NCBI GenBank assembly: GCA_021741355.1
Contig: JAIOXZ010000013.1
Location: 1 to 64,000, forward strand
Length of the DNA: 64,000 bases
Origin: Caulobacter sp.
GTDB taxonomy: Bacteria; Pseudomonadota; Alphaproteobacteria; Caulobacterales; Caulobacteraceae
Reading direction: 5' to 3'
In this document: positions 37,685 through 46,800 of the stretch, piece by piece
Layout: every line of letters starts with the position of its first letter
Position numbering within the stretch: the stretch's first letter is position 1
The notes under the pieces: generated by a model
Seen by the model: the letters and a program-made list of their open reading frames with translations, nothing else
Told to the model about the DNA's origin: nothing
The model's database searches: none
Translations under genes and position numbers: made by a program

Positions 37685-39355
37685 ATGCGCCGTTTCATCG
37701 CAAGCGTCATCGTGTCTGTGTGTGTCGCCGGATGTGTGAGTGACGGGGGCATTGGATCAAGGAACCCCTTTCAGACCGAGCCAGCCGCCCCGGCAAGCGC
37801 CGGTTACAGACCGATTAGGCAGGCGCAGATACCGTTGGATGGCCTCTTATGGAGTGTCGTCTGCAACGAATTCACCGGAGCGGAGCGGCCGAAAACCTGT
37901 GCCGAACAGAATGGTGTCGGCGCAGAGAAGTTGACTCGTCTAATGGCCGGTGTGGCGCAGACGCCCTCCGCGGACAGGGTGCGGATCAGGAACGAAATCG
38001 TCGGTCAGCTGTTTTTCTCATCTACCGCAAATTGCAACGTTTACCTTCAGTCAGTTCGCAGCGGCCAAGTCGCCACCCGAACCGGTTCCGATATCGTTTC
38101 GTCGTTGATGGGGTTCCTGGGCAGTATCGCCAAGACAGAGTCTGATGCGAGTATGTTTGCGGGCCTTTCGGGCCTCTCGACATCTCTTGGCGCCTCGGCC
38201 GACCGCAATATTTTCGCCGAGGTCGGGGTCGAGCTAATAGCGGACGAAATCTACAAGATTCGGGCCAATCAACGCGCGCTGATTGAGGCAAAGCTCGCGC
38301 TTCCGTATGCGTCGTGGCCGATCGGTCTGGCGATGACCGACATCTACGAGTTCCATGGCAGTTGCAGTCTTCTGAAAGGGCTATCAGCCATGAGGACCGC
38401 AGTCGCGACGCGTGACGCGGCCGTTAAGGCGGCTCGTGGGGCCGCTGTTGAGGCTGCTCGGGCGGGCGGGGACGGAAACACGGTGGCGGCTGCCGTGGTC
38501 GGCGTCGAGCAAGCCTTCTCGGCTAACCGGAGCCCCGATCGGGTAGCCAGCGCATCCGTGTCGAGCGGCCTGGGCAATGCGGACCTCGAGGTCATGCGAG
38601 GCGCGGCGATGTCCTGTCTCGATGCCGCGAGGAACAGGGCCACTGCCGACTTGGCCGCGCCCGTTTCCGACCTTCTCGGAAAGGTCGCTACTGTATGCAA
38701 ACCTCTGACGGTCGCATCGCCGGAATGGGCGCTTCGCTATGTCGCCATTGTTCGCGAGGAGATCGATGGCGCCAGTCAGGCGCTGGACGAAGCTCGCGAA
38801 GCGCAGCGCCTATACGAGGCCGGTGTCTCGGCCAGGAGCAACGAAAGCCAAGCGAGGGGCCAAGCTCAAGCGGCCCGAGATGCTGTGACCGCTGCGCCCG
38901 CCGATGAGGCCGCGAAGGAAAAGCTCACCAAGGCGACCGAGGCTGAGGAAATCGCGATGCAGGCGAGGCAGATTGCGGAGGATGCGGCGGTTGCCGCCGC
39001 CAAGAAGCTGCCAACGGGGCATCATGCAGACAAGGCATTGGGCGAGGCATTTTCCGCGGTTGAGGCCACCGTCAAGCGGCGGATTGTAGCTGACATGTCC
39101 TACGTCGAAGGGGTGCGGGCGGCGGTTGTCCGGTATGGATTGACGGCTGGCGAGCAGGGCGCAACCGCCGCACAGGTTGTTCAGGGGCAGAGCGCCACGG
39201 CCGGCGTTCTTGCAGACGGCGATCCGGTGATCGTAGCCATGATTGCCGCCGCCAGGACCGTGGCTGAAAACCCGGGGCTGGCTCAGAATGGCCTTATGGC
39301 GGCGCGAGCCGCCCAAGCGCAGGCACAGGTCCTGAGCAACTACGCAGGCCCCTAG
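37685..39355 (+). CDS. Large lipoprotein of unknown function with Ala-rich helical region
   Basis: A 556-residue protein I do not recognise. ATG 37685 follows GGTGGAG and starts a lipoprotein signal peptide (FIASVIVSVCVAGC). The mature part contains at least five further Cys (VCNEF, KTCAEQ, TANCNV, GSCSLL, MSCLDA, TVCKPL), suggesting disulfides. It has an Ala-rich helical stretch near residues 225-260 and a long Ala/Glu/Lys heptad-like coiled coil near 370-450. Codon choice is clearly looser and GC lower than in its neighbours. It has its own promoter and no operon partner, so acquisition is likely. Confidence 0.8.
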   Translation: MRRFIASVIVSVCVAGCVSDGGIGSRNPFQTEPAAPASAGYRPIRQAQIPLDGLLWSVVCNEFTGAERPKTCAEQNGVGAEKLTRLMAGVAQTPSADRVRIRNEIVGQLFFSSTANCNVYLQSVRSGQVATRTGSDIVSSLMGFLGSIAKTESDASMFAGLSGLSTSLGASADRNIFAEVGVELIADEIYKIRANQRALIEAKLALPYASWPIGLAMTDIYEFHGSCSLLKGLSAMRTAVATRDAAVKAARGAAVEAARAGGDGNTVAAAVVGVEQAFSANRSPDRVASASVSSGLGNADLEVMRGAAMSCLDAARNRATADLAAPVSDLLGKVATVCKPLTVASPEWALRYVAIVREEIDGASQALDEAREAQRLYEAGVSARSNESQARGQAQAARDAVTAAPADEAAKEKLTKATEAEEIAMQARQIAEDAAVAAAKKLPTGHHADKALGEAFSAVEATVKRRIVADMSYVEGVRAAVVRYGLTAGEQGATAAQVVQGQSATAGVLADGDPVIVAMIAAARTVAENPGLAQNGLMAARAAQAQAQVLSNYAGP

Positions 39356-39435
39356 GAAAAGTCGGGAGGGCCCCAAGCTTCCCTCGTGCCCTTGTGCAGG
39401 GCTAATGTGCGGCAAAGATACGAGGGAACCCCGCC

Positions 39436-40323
39436 ATGCTGAAGCTGACCCGTCCCGAGGGGTCCGAGCCGCGCGACTTCGATCTGTCCCGCCGCGCCCT
39501 GCCGGGGCTGTTTTTCGCCGGCTACGCCGCCGCCGCCGTGTCGGCGAAGGCCGAGCCGATCAAGACCGACATGAGCGGGCTGATCGCCGAGACAGTGATG
39601 ATCCCGGCCGGCGATCGCGACGTTCCCGCCTACATCGCCCGGCCCGACGGTCGTGGAAAACGGCCGGTGGTCGTGGTGGTGTCGGAAGTCTTCGGCATTC
39701 ACGAGTATATCCGCGACACCTGTCGGCGGCTGGCCAAGCTCGGCTATGTGGCCATCGCGCCGGACTTCTTTGTCCGCCACGGCGACCCGGCCCCCCTGGT
39801 CGATTTCACCCAGATTCGCAACATCGTCGCGGCCGCCTCCGACGCCCAGGTGATGGGCGACATCAAGGCCACGGTCGACTGGCTCGCGGATCAGGCCTTC
39901 GTCAACAAGCGCAAACAGGCGGTCACCGGCTTCTGCTGGGGCGGGGCCCAGGCCTGGCTGGCCTGCCAGCGGTTCCGCGCCTTCAAATGCGGCGTGGCCT
40001 GGTACGGTCGCCTGTCACGCCCGGCCGCCGGCCAGTTTCTCTCCGAGCCGGAGCGGCAATGGCCGCTTGAGTTGGCGGGTTCGCTCAAGTCGCCGGTGCT
40101 TGGCCTCTACGGTGGCAAGGACCTGGGCATCCCCCTGGCGGACGTGGAGGCTATGCGCTCGGCGCTGAGGGCCACGCGCAAGACCGGCTCGGACCTGATC
40201 GTCTATCCCGACGCCCAGCACGGCTTCCACGCCGACTACCGCGCCAGTTATGACGCGGCCGCGGCCCAGGACGGCTGGCGCAGGATGATCGACTACTTCC
40301 ACCGTTACGGGGTGAAGCCGTAG
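39436..40323 (+). CDS. Dienelactone hydrolase family protein
   Basis: A 295-residue alpha/beta hydrolase with the DLH triad: nucleophile Cys in GFCWGG, Asp in GGKDLGIPL and His in QHGFHADYR. The N-terminus has a twin-arginine-like stretch (SRRALPGLFFAGYAAAAVSAKA, cleavage near AKA), so Tat export is plausible, though not certain. The family opens dienelactones in aromatic catabolism, but many members have unknown substrates and there is no catabolic context here. Confidence 0.88.
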   Translation: MLKLTRPEGSEPRDFDLSRRALPGLFFAGYAAAAVSAKAEPIKTDMSGLIAETVMIPAGDRDVPAYIARPDGRGKRPVVVVVSEVFGIHEYIRDTCRRLAKLGYVAIAPDFFVRHGDPAPLVDFTQIRNIVAAASDAQVMGDIKATVDWLADQAFVNKRKQAVTGFCWGGAQAWLACQRFRAFKCGVAWYGRLSRPAAGQFLSEPERQWPLELAGSLKSPVLGLYGGKDLGIPLADVEAMRSALRATRKTGSDLIVYPDAQHGFHADYRASYDAAAAQDGWRRMIDYFHRYGVKP

Positions 40324-40340
40324 GTTTGCAGAACCCCTCG

Positions 40341-40459
40341 TGCGTCCTTCGAGACGCGGACCCGAGGGTCCGCTCCTCAGGATGACGCAGAGGGTTGGGC
40401 CGCAAAGCGGTTCGTCATGGTGAGGAGCGATCCCTCAGGATCGCGTCTCGAACCACGCA
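40341..40459. repeat. Intergenic inverted-repeat element, copy C
   Basis: The same family as the elements at 19766 and 20535, but in reverse order. It starts TGCGTCCTTCGAGACGCGGA, contains CTCCTCAGGATGACG and CGTCATGGTGAGGAGCGATC, and ends GATCGCGTCTCGAACCACGCA. It lies between two convergent gene ends, dlh and dnaA. Confidence 0.85.
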
Positions 40460-40460
40460 A

Positions 40461-41894
40461 CTACCCCCGCAGCTTGCGCGTCAGCGCTTCCAGATCCCGC
40501 GACAGCTGGGGATCGTCGGCCTTCAGGGCCTCGATGCGGCGGATCGCATGCAGGACGGTGGTGTGGTCGCGGCCGCCGAAGCGCCGGCCGATGTCGGGCA
40601 GCGATCGGGTCGTCAGCTGCTTGGCCAGCCACATGGCCGCCTGACGCGGCCGGGCGACCGAGCGGTTGCGGCGCTCGGAGACCAGGTCCGCCTGGCGCAG
40701 GCCGAAATGCTCGGACGTGGCCTTCTGGATGTCGTCGATGGTGATGCGTTTCTCCGCCCCCCGCAGGTGCGGGCGGAGGATCGCCTGGGCCTCGTCCAGC
40801 GACAGGGCGCTGACCTGGACGCCCATCCGGGCCACCAGGGTGTTGAGAGCGCCCTCGAGCTCCCGCACGCTGTCGGTGAAGCGGTCGGCGAGGAACTGCA
40901 GCACCTCGGGGCGGGCCGTGGCGTTGAAACCGCCCTGGCGACCCAGCGCGACCAGCTTGCGCTCAAGGATGCCGAGGCGCAGCGCGCCGTCGGCCGGCTC
41001 GATGCCGCAGACGAGGCCGGCGGACAGGTGGCTGCGCAGGCGGGCGTCCATCTCGGTGATCTGGGCCGGCGGCCGGTCGGCGGAAAACACCACCCGACGG
41101 CCGTCCTCCATCAGGGCGGTCAGGGTGTGGAACAGCTCTTCCTGGGTCGATTGCTTGCCGGCGACGAAATGGACGTCATCGATCAGCAGCAGGTCGGCCG
41201 TGCGCAGCTCTTCCTTGAACAGGGCGGTGGAGCGATCCATCACCGAGCGCACGAAGGTCGACAGGAAACGCTCGGCGCTCAGATAGACCACGCGTTTTTC
41301 GGGCGCGGCGCGCATGGCCTCCCAGGCCATGGCGTTGAGCAGGTGGGTCTTCCCGAAGCCGTAGGAGCTGTGGAACACGACCGGATTGAAGTGGCCGTCC
41401 GCCCAGCTGGCGACCCGTCGCGCCACGGCGTGGGCGAATTCGTTGGCCGGGCCGGGCACGAAGCTGTCGAAGGTGAAGCGCTCCTGCAGGCCGGCGACGC
41501 GGCCGGTGCGGGATCCGGGCGTCGGGGCGATGGCCGGAGCGTCGGTGGCGACGGGGTCCATCACCTCGATGGCCTCGGCGATGATGTCCAGGCCGCCGGT
41601 GTCCGTCTCGAACTCCATGCGGGATTTCAGGTCCAGGCTCCGGCCCTGAGGATCATGTTCGGCCCACAGCTCACCGATGCGGCGCCAGGCGTTGCGGCGG
41701 ATCCAGTCGCGGGCGACGCCGGTGGGGGTGACCAGAACAATGCGGCCGTCCGCGATTTCGCGCAGGGCGGCCTGGGCCAGCCACGATCCGAAGGCGGCCT
41801 CGCCCAGCTCCCGACGCAAGGCCAGGCAGGCCTTGGTCCAGACGGCGCCAGCAGGTGTTTGCGACGGCATCGTTCGCCCGCCCAAAGAGTTCAT
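40461..41894 (-). CDS. dnaA: Chromosomal replication initiator protein DnaA
   Basis: DnaA binds the origin and opens it. The N-terminal domain I is about residues 15-95, followed by a short linker. The AAA+ domain III has Walker A SYGFGKTHLL and Walker B LLIDDVHF. Domain IV shows the DnaA signature FGGRDHTTVLHAIRRIE. ATG 41894 (477 aa), after GGTGGGG, is chosen; ATG 41870 (MPSQTPAGAVWTK, 469 aa) is a real alternative. The frame upstream of 41894 is not family-like. It is downstream of rpsT. Confidence 0.97.
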   Translation of the reverse strand: MNSLGGRTMPSQTPAGAVWTKACLALRRELGEAAFGSWLAQAALREIADGRIVLVTPTGVARDWIRRNAWRRIGELWAEHDPQGRSLDLKSRMEFETDTGGLDIIAEAIEVMDPVATDAPAIAPTPGSRTGRVAGLQERFTFDSFVPGPANEFAHAVARRVASWADGHFNPVVFHSSYGFGKTHLLNAMAWEAMRAAPEKRVVYLSAERFLSTFVRSVMDRSTALFKEELRTADLLLIDDVHFVAGKQSTQEELFHTLTALMEDGRRVVFSADRPPAQITEMDARLRSHLSAGLVCGIEPADGALRLGILERKLVALGRQGGFNATARPEVLQFLADRFTDSVRELEGALNTLVARMGVQVSALSLDEAQAILRPHLRGAEKRITIDDIQKATSEHFGLRQADLVSERRNRSVARPRQAAMWLAKQLTTRSLPDIGRRFGGRDHTTVLHAIRRIEALKADDPQLSRDLEALTRKLRG

Positions 41895-42061
41895 AAGCCC
41901 CACCCGTTCCGTTTCTTTTCCGAACCCGCGACACCCCTCCGCCCCCACGGTGGAGAAGTCAGAATATTCAACACAGACAGTCTCTTAGCCGGCGGACGCA
42001 GGGCGTCCGCCGCCGCCAATCTCACACCCATAAAGGAAGAGGACCAAGCGTCGAAGGCCTC

Positions 42062-42091
42062 ACACTAGCGGCCTGAAAATCGGTGGGTCAA
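42062..42091 (-). promoter_or_regulatory. Candidate dnaA promoter
   Basis: On the minus strand, TTGACC (42091-42086) and TAGTGT (42067-42062, within GCTAGTGT) are 18 bp apart. The TTGAC/GCTA pairing matches the caulobacter housekeeping-sigma pattern. The start would be near 42055. Confidence 0.6.
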
Positions 42092-42102
42092 ACCGGAAAT
42101 TT

Positions 42103-42132
42103 GAGTCCGGACGCGGATATTTTGTTGACTCA
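42103..42132. promoter_or_regulatory. Two GANTC methylation sites at the dnaA promoter
   Basis: GAGTC at 42103-42107 and GACTC at 42128-42132 flank the region just upstream of the -35 box. In Caulobacter, CcrM methylates GANTC and full methylation supports dnaA transcription. The placement suggests the same control here. Confidence 0.6.
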
Positions 42133-42218
42133 CGAGCCCCCCTTGCCCGGCAAGGGAATTCGTTAATGCCCCTCCGGGGAGGTGTGGGAATTCGCCGCAC
42201 ACGCGAAGTGCGCACGTG

Positions 42219-42251
42219 AAAAACCGGCCGGCGCAGAGGCGCCTGCCGGTT
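42219..42251 (-). terminator. Rho-independent terminator of rpsT
   Basis: AACCGGC (minus reading) pairs across 42222-42228 and 42245-42251, with an inner 5-bp GGCGC/GCGCC stem and one mismatch. TTTTT follows at 42223-42219. It ends about 63 bp after the rpsT stop. Confidence 0.9.
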
Positions 42252-42313
42252 GCTCAAACTGCTGAAATTTCAGGCGAACGGTGTCTGCGACCCCGCTCCG
42301 GGCGAACCCGAAG

Positions 42314-42586
42314 TCAGGCTGCGGTCGACAGTTTCTTCAGCTGGGCGTTCAGGCGCGAAACCTTGCGCGAGCCGGTGTTCTTGTGAACGACGCCCTTGGA
42401 CACCGCGCGCATCAGTTCCGATTGCGCGATGATGAAGGCGGCCTTGGCGGCGGCGGCGTCGCCGGCGGCCAGGGCTTCATCGAACTTGCGGAGGAAGGTG
42501 CGCACCCGCGAACGACGCGCCTTGTTCACTTCCGTGCGGCGCTCGATCTTGCGGATCGCCTTCTTGGCGCCGGGATTATTGGCCAT
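42314..42586 (-). CDS. rpsT: 30S ribosomal protein bS20
   Basis: A 90-residue basic protein, [20 protein letters not shown], with the bS20 helical pattern ([20 protein letters not shown], and C-terminal [20 protein letters not shown]). It binds 16S rRNA. The rpsT-dnaA order is conserved in Caulobacteraceae. It has its own promoter and terminator, so dnaA is transcribed separately. Confidence 0.98.
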   Translation of the reverse strand: MANNPGAKKAIRKIERRTEVNKARRSRVRTFLRKFDEALAAGDAAAAKAAFIIAQSELMRAVSKGVVHKNTGSRKVSRLNAQLKKLSTAA

Positions 42587-42657
42587 GAGCTTGTAGAACC
42601 TCAGAACGGACAGACGGACGCGAAAGGCCGCGGACGCCGGATAAATCGAAGGGCGGG

Positions 42658-42694
42658 CAAATACAGGAAGGCCCCCACCCGGTCAATGCGAGTC
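42658..42694 (-). promoter_or_regulatory. rpsT promoter with adjacent GANTC site
   Basis: On the minus strand, TTGACC (42686-42681) and TATTTG (42663-42658) are 17 bp apart. GAGTC at 42690-42694 lies just upstream of the -35 box, as at dnaA. Confidence 0.65.
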
Positions 42695-42728
42695 TGGCGC
42701 TTCGACGCCGACGTTGTAGGCTGATCGC

Positions 42729-43151
42729 ATGGACCGTCGGATTTTCTTGCTCTCGGGTTTCGCCCTGGCCGGCTGCGGCGGCGCGTCGGAAGGGCAGGTG
42801 GTGATCTGTGATCCGCGCCTTGCCGGTCCGCTCGGGCGGGCTCTGGCGGGTCAGGATGCCGTCGCTCCCATCATTCTTCCCCGGGCTTCGCCGCAGGCGC
42901 TGCTGGAGCCCGCCGAGCAGCACCGGTCGGCGCTGGTCGTGACGCACTACAGCCTGATCGCCAACCGCCTGCAGCGGCTGGGCTACGTGCGGCTGGAACA
43001 TCGCTGGCAGGCGCAGATTGACGGACAGACCGTGCAGGTCGCCGTGACGCGAGGCGGCGGCGCGGCGCAAAGGCGAGCCTTGCGGCTGGCCAGATGGCTG
43101 GTGAGCGAGGACGCCGCGCCGCTGCTGAAAGGTGCTTCTACCGCCCCTTGA
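42729..43151 (+). CDS. Small predicted lipoprotein, substrate-binding-protein-like fragment
   Basis: A 140-residue protein with a short signal peptide and lipobox ([11 protein letters not shown]). The body ([37 protein letters not shown]...[17 protein letters not shown]) recalls part of a type 2 periplasmic binding protein such as the molybdate binder ModA, but at about half the usual length. It may be a degenerate or minimised relative. Its last 14 bp overlap the convergent enoyl-CoA hydratase gene. Confidence 0.65.
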   Translation: MDRRIFLLSGFALAGCGGASEGQVVICDPRLAGPLGRALAGQDAVAPIILPRASPQALLEPAEQHRSALVVTHYSLIANRLQRLGYVRLEHRWQAQIDGQTVQVAVTRGGGAAQRRALRLARWLVSEDAAPLLKGASTAP

Positions 43152-43917
43152 AGTCGGGCTTCCGCTTTTCCACGAAGGCGGCCATGCCTTCTTTCTGGTC
43201 CTCGAAGGCGAACAGGCTGTGGAACAGTCGACGCTCCAGCGCCACGCCGGTGGCCAGGGTGGTCTCGAAGGCCGCCTCGACCAGTTCCTTGTTCATCATC
43301 ACCGCGAGGGGCGAATGGCCGGCGATCTTGCCGGCGGCCTCCAGGGCGGTCTCAAGCAGCTTGTCGACCGGGACCACGCGGGAGACGAGCCCGGCGCGTT
43401 CGGCCTCGGCGGCGTCCATCATCCGGGCGGTCAGGATCATATCCATGGCCTTGGCCTTGCCGACGAAGCGGGTCAGACGCTGGGTCCCGCCGATGCCGGG
43501 CGCCACGCCCAGATTGATCTCGGGCTGGCCGAACTTCGCCGTCTCGGAGGCGATGATGAAGTCGCACATCATCGCCAGTTCGCAGCCGCCGCCCAGGGCG
43601 TAGCCGCTGACCGCCGCGATCACCGGCTTGCGGAACTGTTCCAGCTTGCGGGCGGCGGCGGTGAAGAAGTCCAGCTTCATCATCTCGGCGTAGGACTTGT
43701 CCGACATCTCCTTGATGTCGGCGCCGGCGGCGAAGGCCCGGTCGGAACCGGTCAGAACGACACAGCGGACGGCGTCATCGGCCGCCGCGACGTCCAGCGC
43801 CTCGCCAAGCTCGCCGAGCAGCTGGCTGTTGAGGGCGTTGAGCGCCTCGGGGCGGTTCAACCGGATGAGGGTCACGCCGTCGGAGGGGGTTTCAAGGATC
43901 AGGGTCTGATAGGTCAT
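43138..43917 (-). CDS. Enoyl-CoA hydratase
   Basis: A 259-residue crotonase-family enzyme. The oxyanion-hole region is [15 protein letters not shown], and the catalytic loops are [15 protein letters not shown] and [20 protein letters not shown], with the two glutamates expected of a true hydratase. It hydrates trans-2-enoyl-CoA in fatty-acid or amino-acid degradation. It is monocistronic by spacing. Confidence 0.94.
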   Translation of the reverse strand: MTYQTLILETPSDGVTLIRLNRPEALNALNSQLLGELGEALDVAAADDAVRCVVLTGSDRAFAAGADIKEMSDKSYAEMMKLDFFTAAARKLEQFRKPVIAAVSGYALGGGCELAMMCDFIIASETAKFGQPEINLGVAPGIGGTQRLTRFVGKAKAMDMILTARMMDAAEAERAGLVSRVVPVDKLLETALEAAGKIAGHSPLAVMMNKELVEAAFETTLATGVALERRLFHSLFAFEDQKEGMAAFVEKRKPDFKGR

Positions 43918-43962
43918 GCGCCGGTTGTGCCCCCGGCCCGTGGTTCGCTCAAGTCTCTTTGG

Positions 43963-44826
43963 TCAGGGGCCGTCCACGGCGTAGCCGCGCGCGCGCAGCA
44001 TGGCCGGCACACTGTCGGGACCGACCAGATGGCCTACCCCGACGACGACGACTGTGCGACCGCTGCCGCTCATCCGCCCGGCGATCGTGTCGACCCAGCG
44101 CCGGTTCCGCTGAACGATCAGCTGATCGTAGAGATGAACCGAGATCTGCTTCATCGGTGTGAGGCCGAGCGTCTCAATCGCCCGGGTGTCGCCCATCGCC
44201 CAGGCGTTGATCAGCCGGTTGTAGACGTCGGGGTCCTCGTCGAGCTGCCGAAGCGTGTCCTCCAGCGAGGCGAGCTGGTCGGCCATCGGCGCGTCGGCGA
44301 AGAAGGCGATCTGCTGGCCGGGCGTCTCGAACGCTCGCCGCTGCGCCTGCGGGGCGGCATCGGCGAGGGTCCGCTCGACGCCGGTGGTCACCGTCGCGCC
44401 CTGTCGCATCAGGGTGACGACGCCAAGCGTGATGTCGGCGTACCAGGGCGCCAGCCGCTCCATCCCGGCCGGGGCCAGGCCGAGCCGGCCGCTGACCCGG
44501 TCAAGGCGGGCCCGGCCGTCGGCGGTCAGCAGGGACGACAGGCTCTGGCCGGCGGGCAGATAGCCCCGGGCCGTCGCGGCCTGGGCTGCCTCAGCGTCGC
44601 TGGCCTGACCGACGGGCGTCTCGAACCAGAGGTCGTCCGCCGTCGCCAGGGCCGCGTCGAGCTGGTCGGGACGCCAGTCGAGGTCTGCCGGCAGCACATG
44701 GACAGAGCCGAACAGGATGATCGTCGAGTCCGCGTCCCGCACGGTCCAGACCGGCGGCTCGGCGGCGGCCGGACTGGCGAGGAGCGGCAGGGTCGCGAGC
44801 AGCGCCGCCAGAACCCGGAACTTCAT
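43963..44826 (-). CDS. TraB/GumN family protein
   Basis: A 287-residue secreted protein. ATG 44826 gives a signal peptide (VLAALLATLPLLASPAAA). The family motifs are LFGSVHVLP near the N-terminus and VVVGVGHLVGPDSV near the C-terminus (GxxH pair), which form the proposed metal/catalytic site of the EreA/ChaN-like fold. The longer open frame upstream overlaps the mutM end and is not coding. It lies 43 bp after mutM; the substrate is unknown. Confidence 0.88.
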   Translation of the reverse strand: MKFRVLAALLATLPLLASPAAAEPPVWTVRDADSTIILFGSVHVLPADLDWRPDQLDAALATADDLWFETPVGQASDAEAAQAATARGYLPAGQSLSSLLTADGRARLDRVSGRLGLAPAGMERLAPWYADITLGVVTLMRQGATVTTGVERTLADAAPQAQRRAFETPGQQIAFFADAPMADQLASLEDTLRQLDEDPDVYNRLINAWAMGDTRAIETLGLTPMKQISVHLYDQLIVQRNRRWVDTIAGRMSGSGRTVVVVGVGHLVGPDSVPAMLRARGYAVDGP

Positions 44827-44869
44827 GCTGGTCCCCCTGAGCGACGGCTTCCGCGTCTCGCTGCCAGCT

Positions 44870-45733
44870 TCATCGCTGACATTTCGGGCAGTAAAACGTC
44901 GACCGCCCGCCCTGGACGATCCGCGCGATGGTCCCGCCGCAGCCTGGCCTAAGGCAGGGCTCGCCCTCGCGGCCATAGGCCTGGAAGCGGTGCTGGAAGT
45001 AGCCGAGCGCCCCGTCGGCGGCCGAGAAGTCGCGCAGGGTCGAACCGCCGGCCTCGATGGCCTCTTCCAGCACCGCGCGGATCACGGCGACCAGTCCGGG
45101 CAGGGCCTTGCGCGGGATCTTCCCGGCCGGTTTCACTGGCGACAGACCGGACCGGTGCAGCGCCTCGCAGACATAGATGTTGCCCAGGCCCGCGATGATC
45201 CGCTGGTCCAGCAGCAGCACCTTGGCGTTCTGCTTGCGCCCGGCGAAGGCCGCTTCCAGCAATGCGGGGGTGAAATCCGGGCCAAGCGGCTCCGGCCCCA
45301 TGCCGGCGAACCAGGGATGGGTGACGAGCTCGCCGGCCGGGATCAGGCCCATGAAGCCGAACCGGCGCGGGTCGGAATAGGTCACCCGACCGCCGCGCTC
45401 GGTCTCGAACATGACGTGCGCGTGCTTCGGGTCGGGCGGGCTGGCGTAGACGAACTCGCCCGGCCGCACGCTTCCTTCGGCCGCCTCGATCTCGAACCGG
45501 CCGCTCATGCCCAGATGCATGACCAGCACATCGCCCCGGTCGAGATGGCCGAGCAGGTATTTCGCCCGCCGGTCCAGCCGCTGGATGGTCGCGCCCGTCA
45601 GCCGCTGGACGAAGCCCTCGGGAAACGGAAAGCGCAGGTCCGGCCGCCGCTGCTCGACACGGGTCAGCCGCGCGCCCTCGAGCACGGGCGCAAGGCCGCG
45701 ACGGACGGTTTCGACTTCAGGAAGCTCGGGCAT
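44870..45733 (-). CDS. mutM: Formamidopyrimidine-DNA glycosylase
   Basis: Removes oxidised purines such as 8-oxoG and cleaves the abasic site. The 287-residue protein begins MPELPEVETVRRGL (catalytic Pro1 and Glu2 after Met removal). It has the lysine/hairpin region VLVMHLGMSGRFEIE and ends in the zinc finger with CLRPGCGG and YCPKCQR. The helix-two-turn-helix is complete. With mutS, alkB and dut, it is one of several repair genes in the window. Confidence 0.97.
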   Translation of the reverse strand: MPELPEVETVRRGLAPVLEGARLTRVEQRRPDLRFPFPEGFVQRLTGATIQRLDRRAKYLLGHLDRGDVLVMHLGMSGRFEIEAAEGSVRPGEFVYASPPDPKHAHVMFETERGGRVTYSDPRRFGFMGLIPAGELVTHPWFAGMGPEPLGPDFTPALLEAAFAGRKQNAKVLLLDQRIIAGLGNIYVCEALHRSGLSPVKPAGKIPRKALPGLVAVIRAVLEEAIEAGGSTLRDFSAADGALGYFQHRFQAYGREGEPCLRPGCGGTIARIVQGGRSTFYCPKCQR

Positions 45734-46037
45734 GGGGTCTTGGCTAGCCGAGGACGGCGGCGTGGTCCATGCGCGACGCGCCGTATACTGACGCCGCAGG
45801 CGCTCACGGCGGAGTTCGACCTGATGTCTTGATGAGCATTCTCGCTCCGGCGGGACCTTCGTCTAGGACGAGGCCGAAGGCCTCGCCGCTGCGCGGCCGC
45901 GAAGCGCTCCTTGACCAAGGTCGCCGTCCGGAGCGGACCATTCCATCAAGGCCTTCAGGGCGTATCAGCATCAGACGCCTTCAGGGCGATAGCTCACCGG
46001 CTAGCCGACCTGCCCGCGCGGGTCTATGGAGCAGGGC
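45734..46037. other. Divergent gap between mutM and ubiE
   Basis: No gene is seen in these 304 bp. There is a TATACT-type -10-like hexamer near 45783 with no good -35. A 12-bp direct repeat GCCTTCAGGGCG occurs at 45951-45962 and 45977-45988. A CCTTGACCAAGG palindrome lies near 45909-45920. The ubiE promoter probably lies here. Confidence 0.5.
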
Positions 46038-46796
46038 ATGAGCCAGAGCAGCGCCACCTTCGGCTATCGCGACGTCGATCCGACCGAGAAGCCCGGCCTC
46101 GTGCGCGGGGTCTTCGACCGCGTCGCCAGCCGCTACGACCTGATGAACGACCTGATGAGCGCCGGCGTTCATCGCATCTGGAAGGACGCCACGGCGGCCC
46201 GCCTCAATCCGCAGCCAGGCGAGGTGATCCTCGACGTGGCCGGCGGCACCGGCGACATGGCCCGGCGCTATGCGAAACTGGCCCGCGGCGCCCAGGAGCG
46301 GCGCGGCGGCGAGGACGCGACGATCCACATCATCGACTACAACGCCGAGATGATCGCGGCGGGCCGGGAAAAGGGCGCGCCGCCCGAGATCTGCTGGGCC
46401 GTCGGCGACGCGCAACGCCTGCCGCTGCCGGACGCCAGCGCCGACGCCTATTCGATCGCCTTCGGGATCCGCAATGTGACCGACGTCCAGGCTGCGCTGC
46501 AGGAGGCTCGCCGCGTGCTGAAGCCGGGTGGTCGGTTCGTCTGCCTCGAGTTCAGCAAGCCCACGGGCATGGCTCTGCGCGCCGCCTATGACGCCTGGTC
46601 GTTCAAGGCGATCCCGCAGATCGGCGAATGGGTCGCCGGCGACCGCGACTCCTACCAGTACCTGGTCGAGAGCATCCGCCGCTTCCCGGACCAGAAGACC
46701 TTCGCCGGGATGATGGAAAAGGCCGGCTTCGCGCGGGTCAATTTCACCAACTTCACCGGCGGCGTGGCGGCCCTCCATGCGGGGCGGGTTCTCTAG
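46038..46796 (+). CDS. ubiE: Ubiquinone/menaquinone biosynthesis C-methyltransferase
   Basis: A 252-residue SAM methyltransferase, [18 protein letters not shown], with the family block [19 protein letters not shown], motif [16 protein letters not shown] and [20 protein letters not shown]-type motif (landmark: [10 protein letters not shown]). An ATG 4 codons upstream is possible; 46038 is better spaced from GGAG. It forms an operon with ubiB 4 bp downstream. Confidence 0.96.
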   Translation: MSQSSATFGYRDVDPTEKPGLVRGVFDRVASRYDLMNDLMSAGVHRIWKDATAARLNPQPGEVILDVAGGTGDMARRYAKLARGAQERRGGEDATIHIIDYNAEMIAAGREKGAPPEICWAVGDAQRLPLPDASADAYSIAFGIRNVTDVQAALQEARRVLKPGGRFVCLEFSKPTGMALRAAYDAWSFKAIPQIGEWVAGDRDSYQYLVESIRRFPDQKTFAGMMEKAGFARVNFTNFTGGVAALHAGRVL

Positions 46797-46800
46797 GACC

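Larger units (their letters stand above)
41895..42313 (-). promoter_or_regulatory. dnaA upstream regulatory region
   Basis: This 419-bp gap has no gene. It carries the rpsT terminator, the dnaA promoter and two GANTC sites (all listed separately), giving a dnaA leader of about 160 nt. I see no cluster of TTATCCACA-type DnaA boxes, so it does not look like the origin itself. Confidence 0.7.

Noticed and set aside
41895-42313. Chromosomal origin of replication next to dnaA
   Set aside because: No cluster of DnaA boxes was seen. In Caulobacter the origin lies away from dnaA, beside hemE, which is not in this window.
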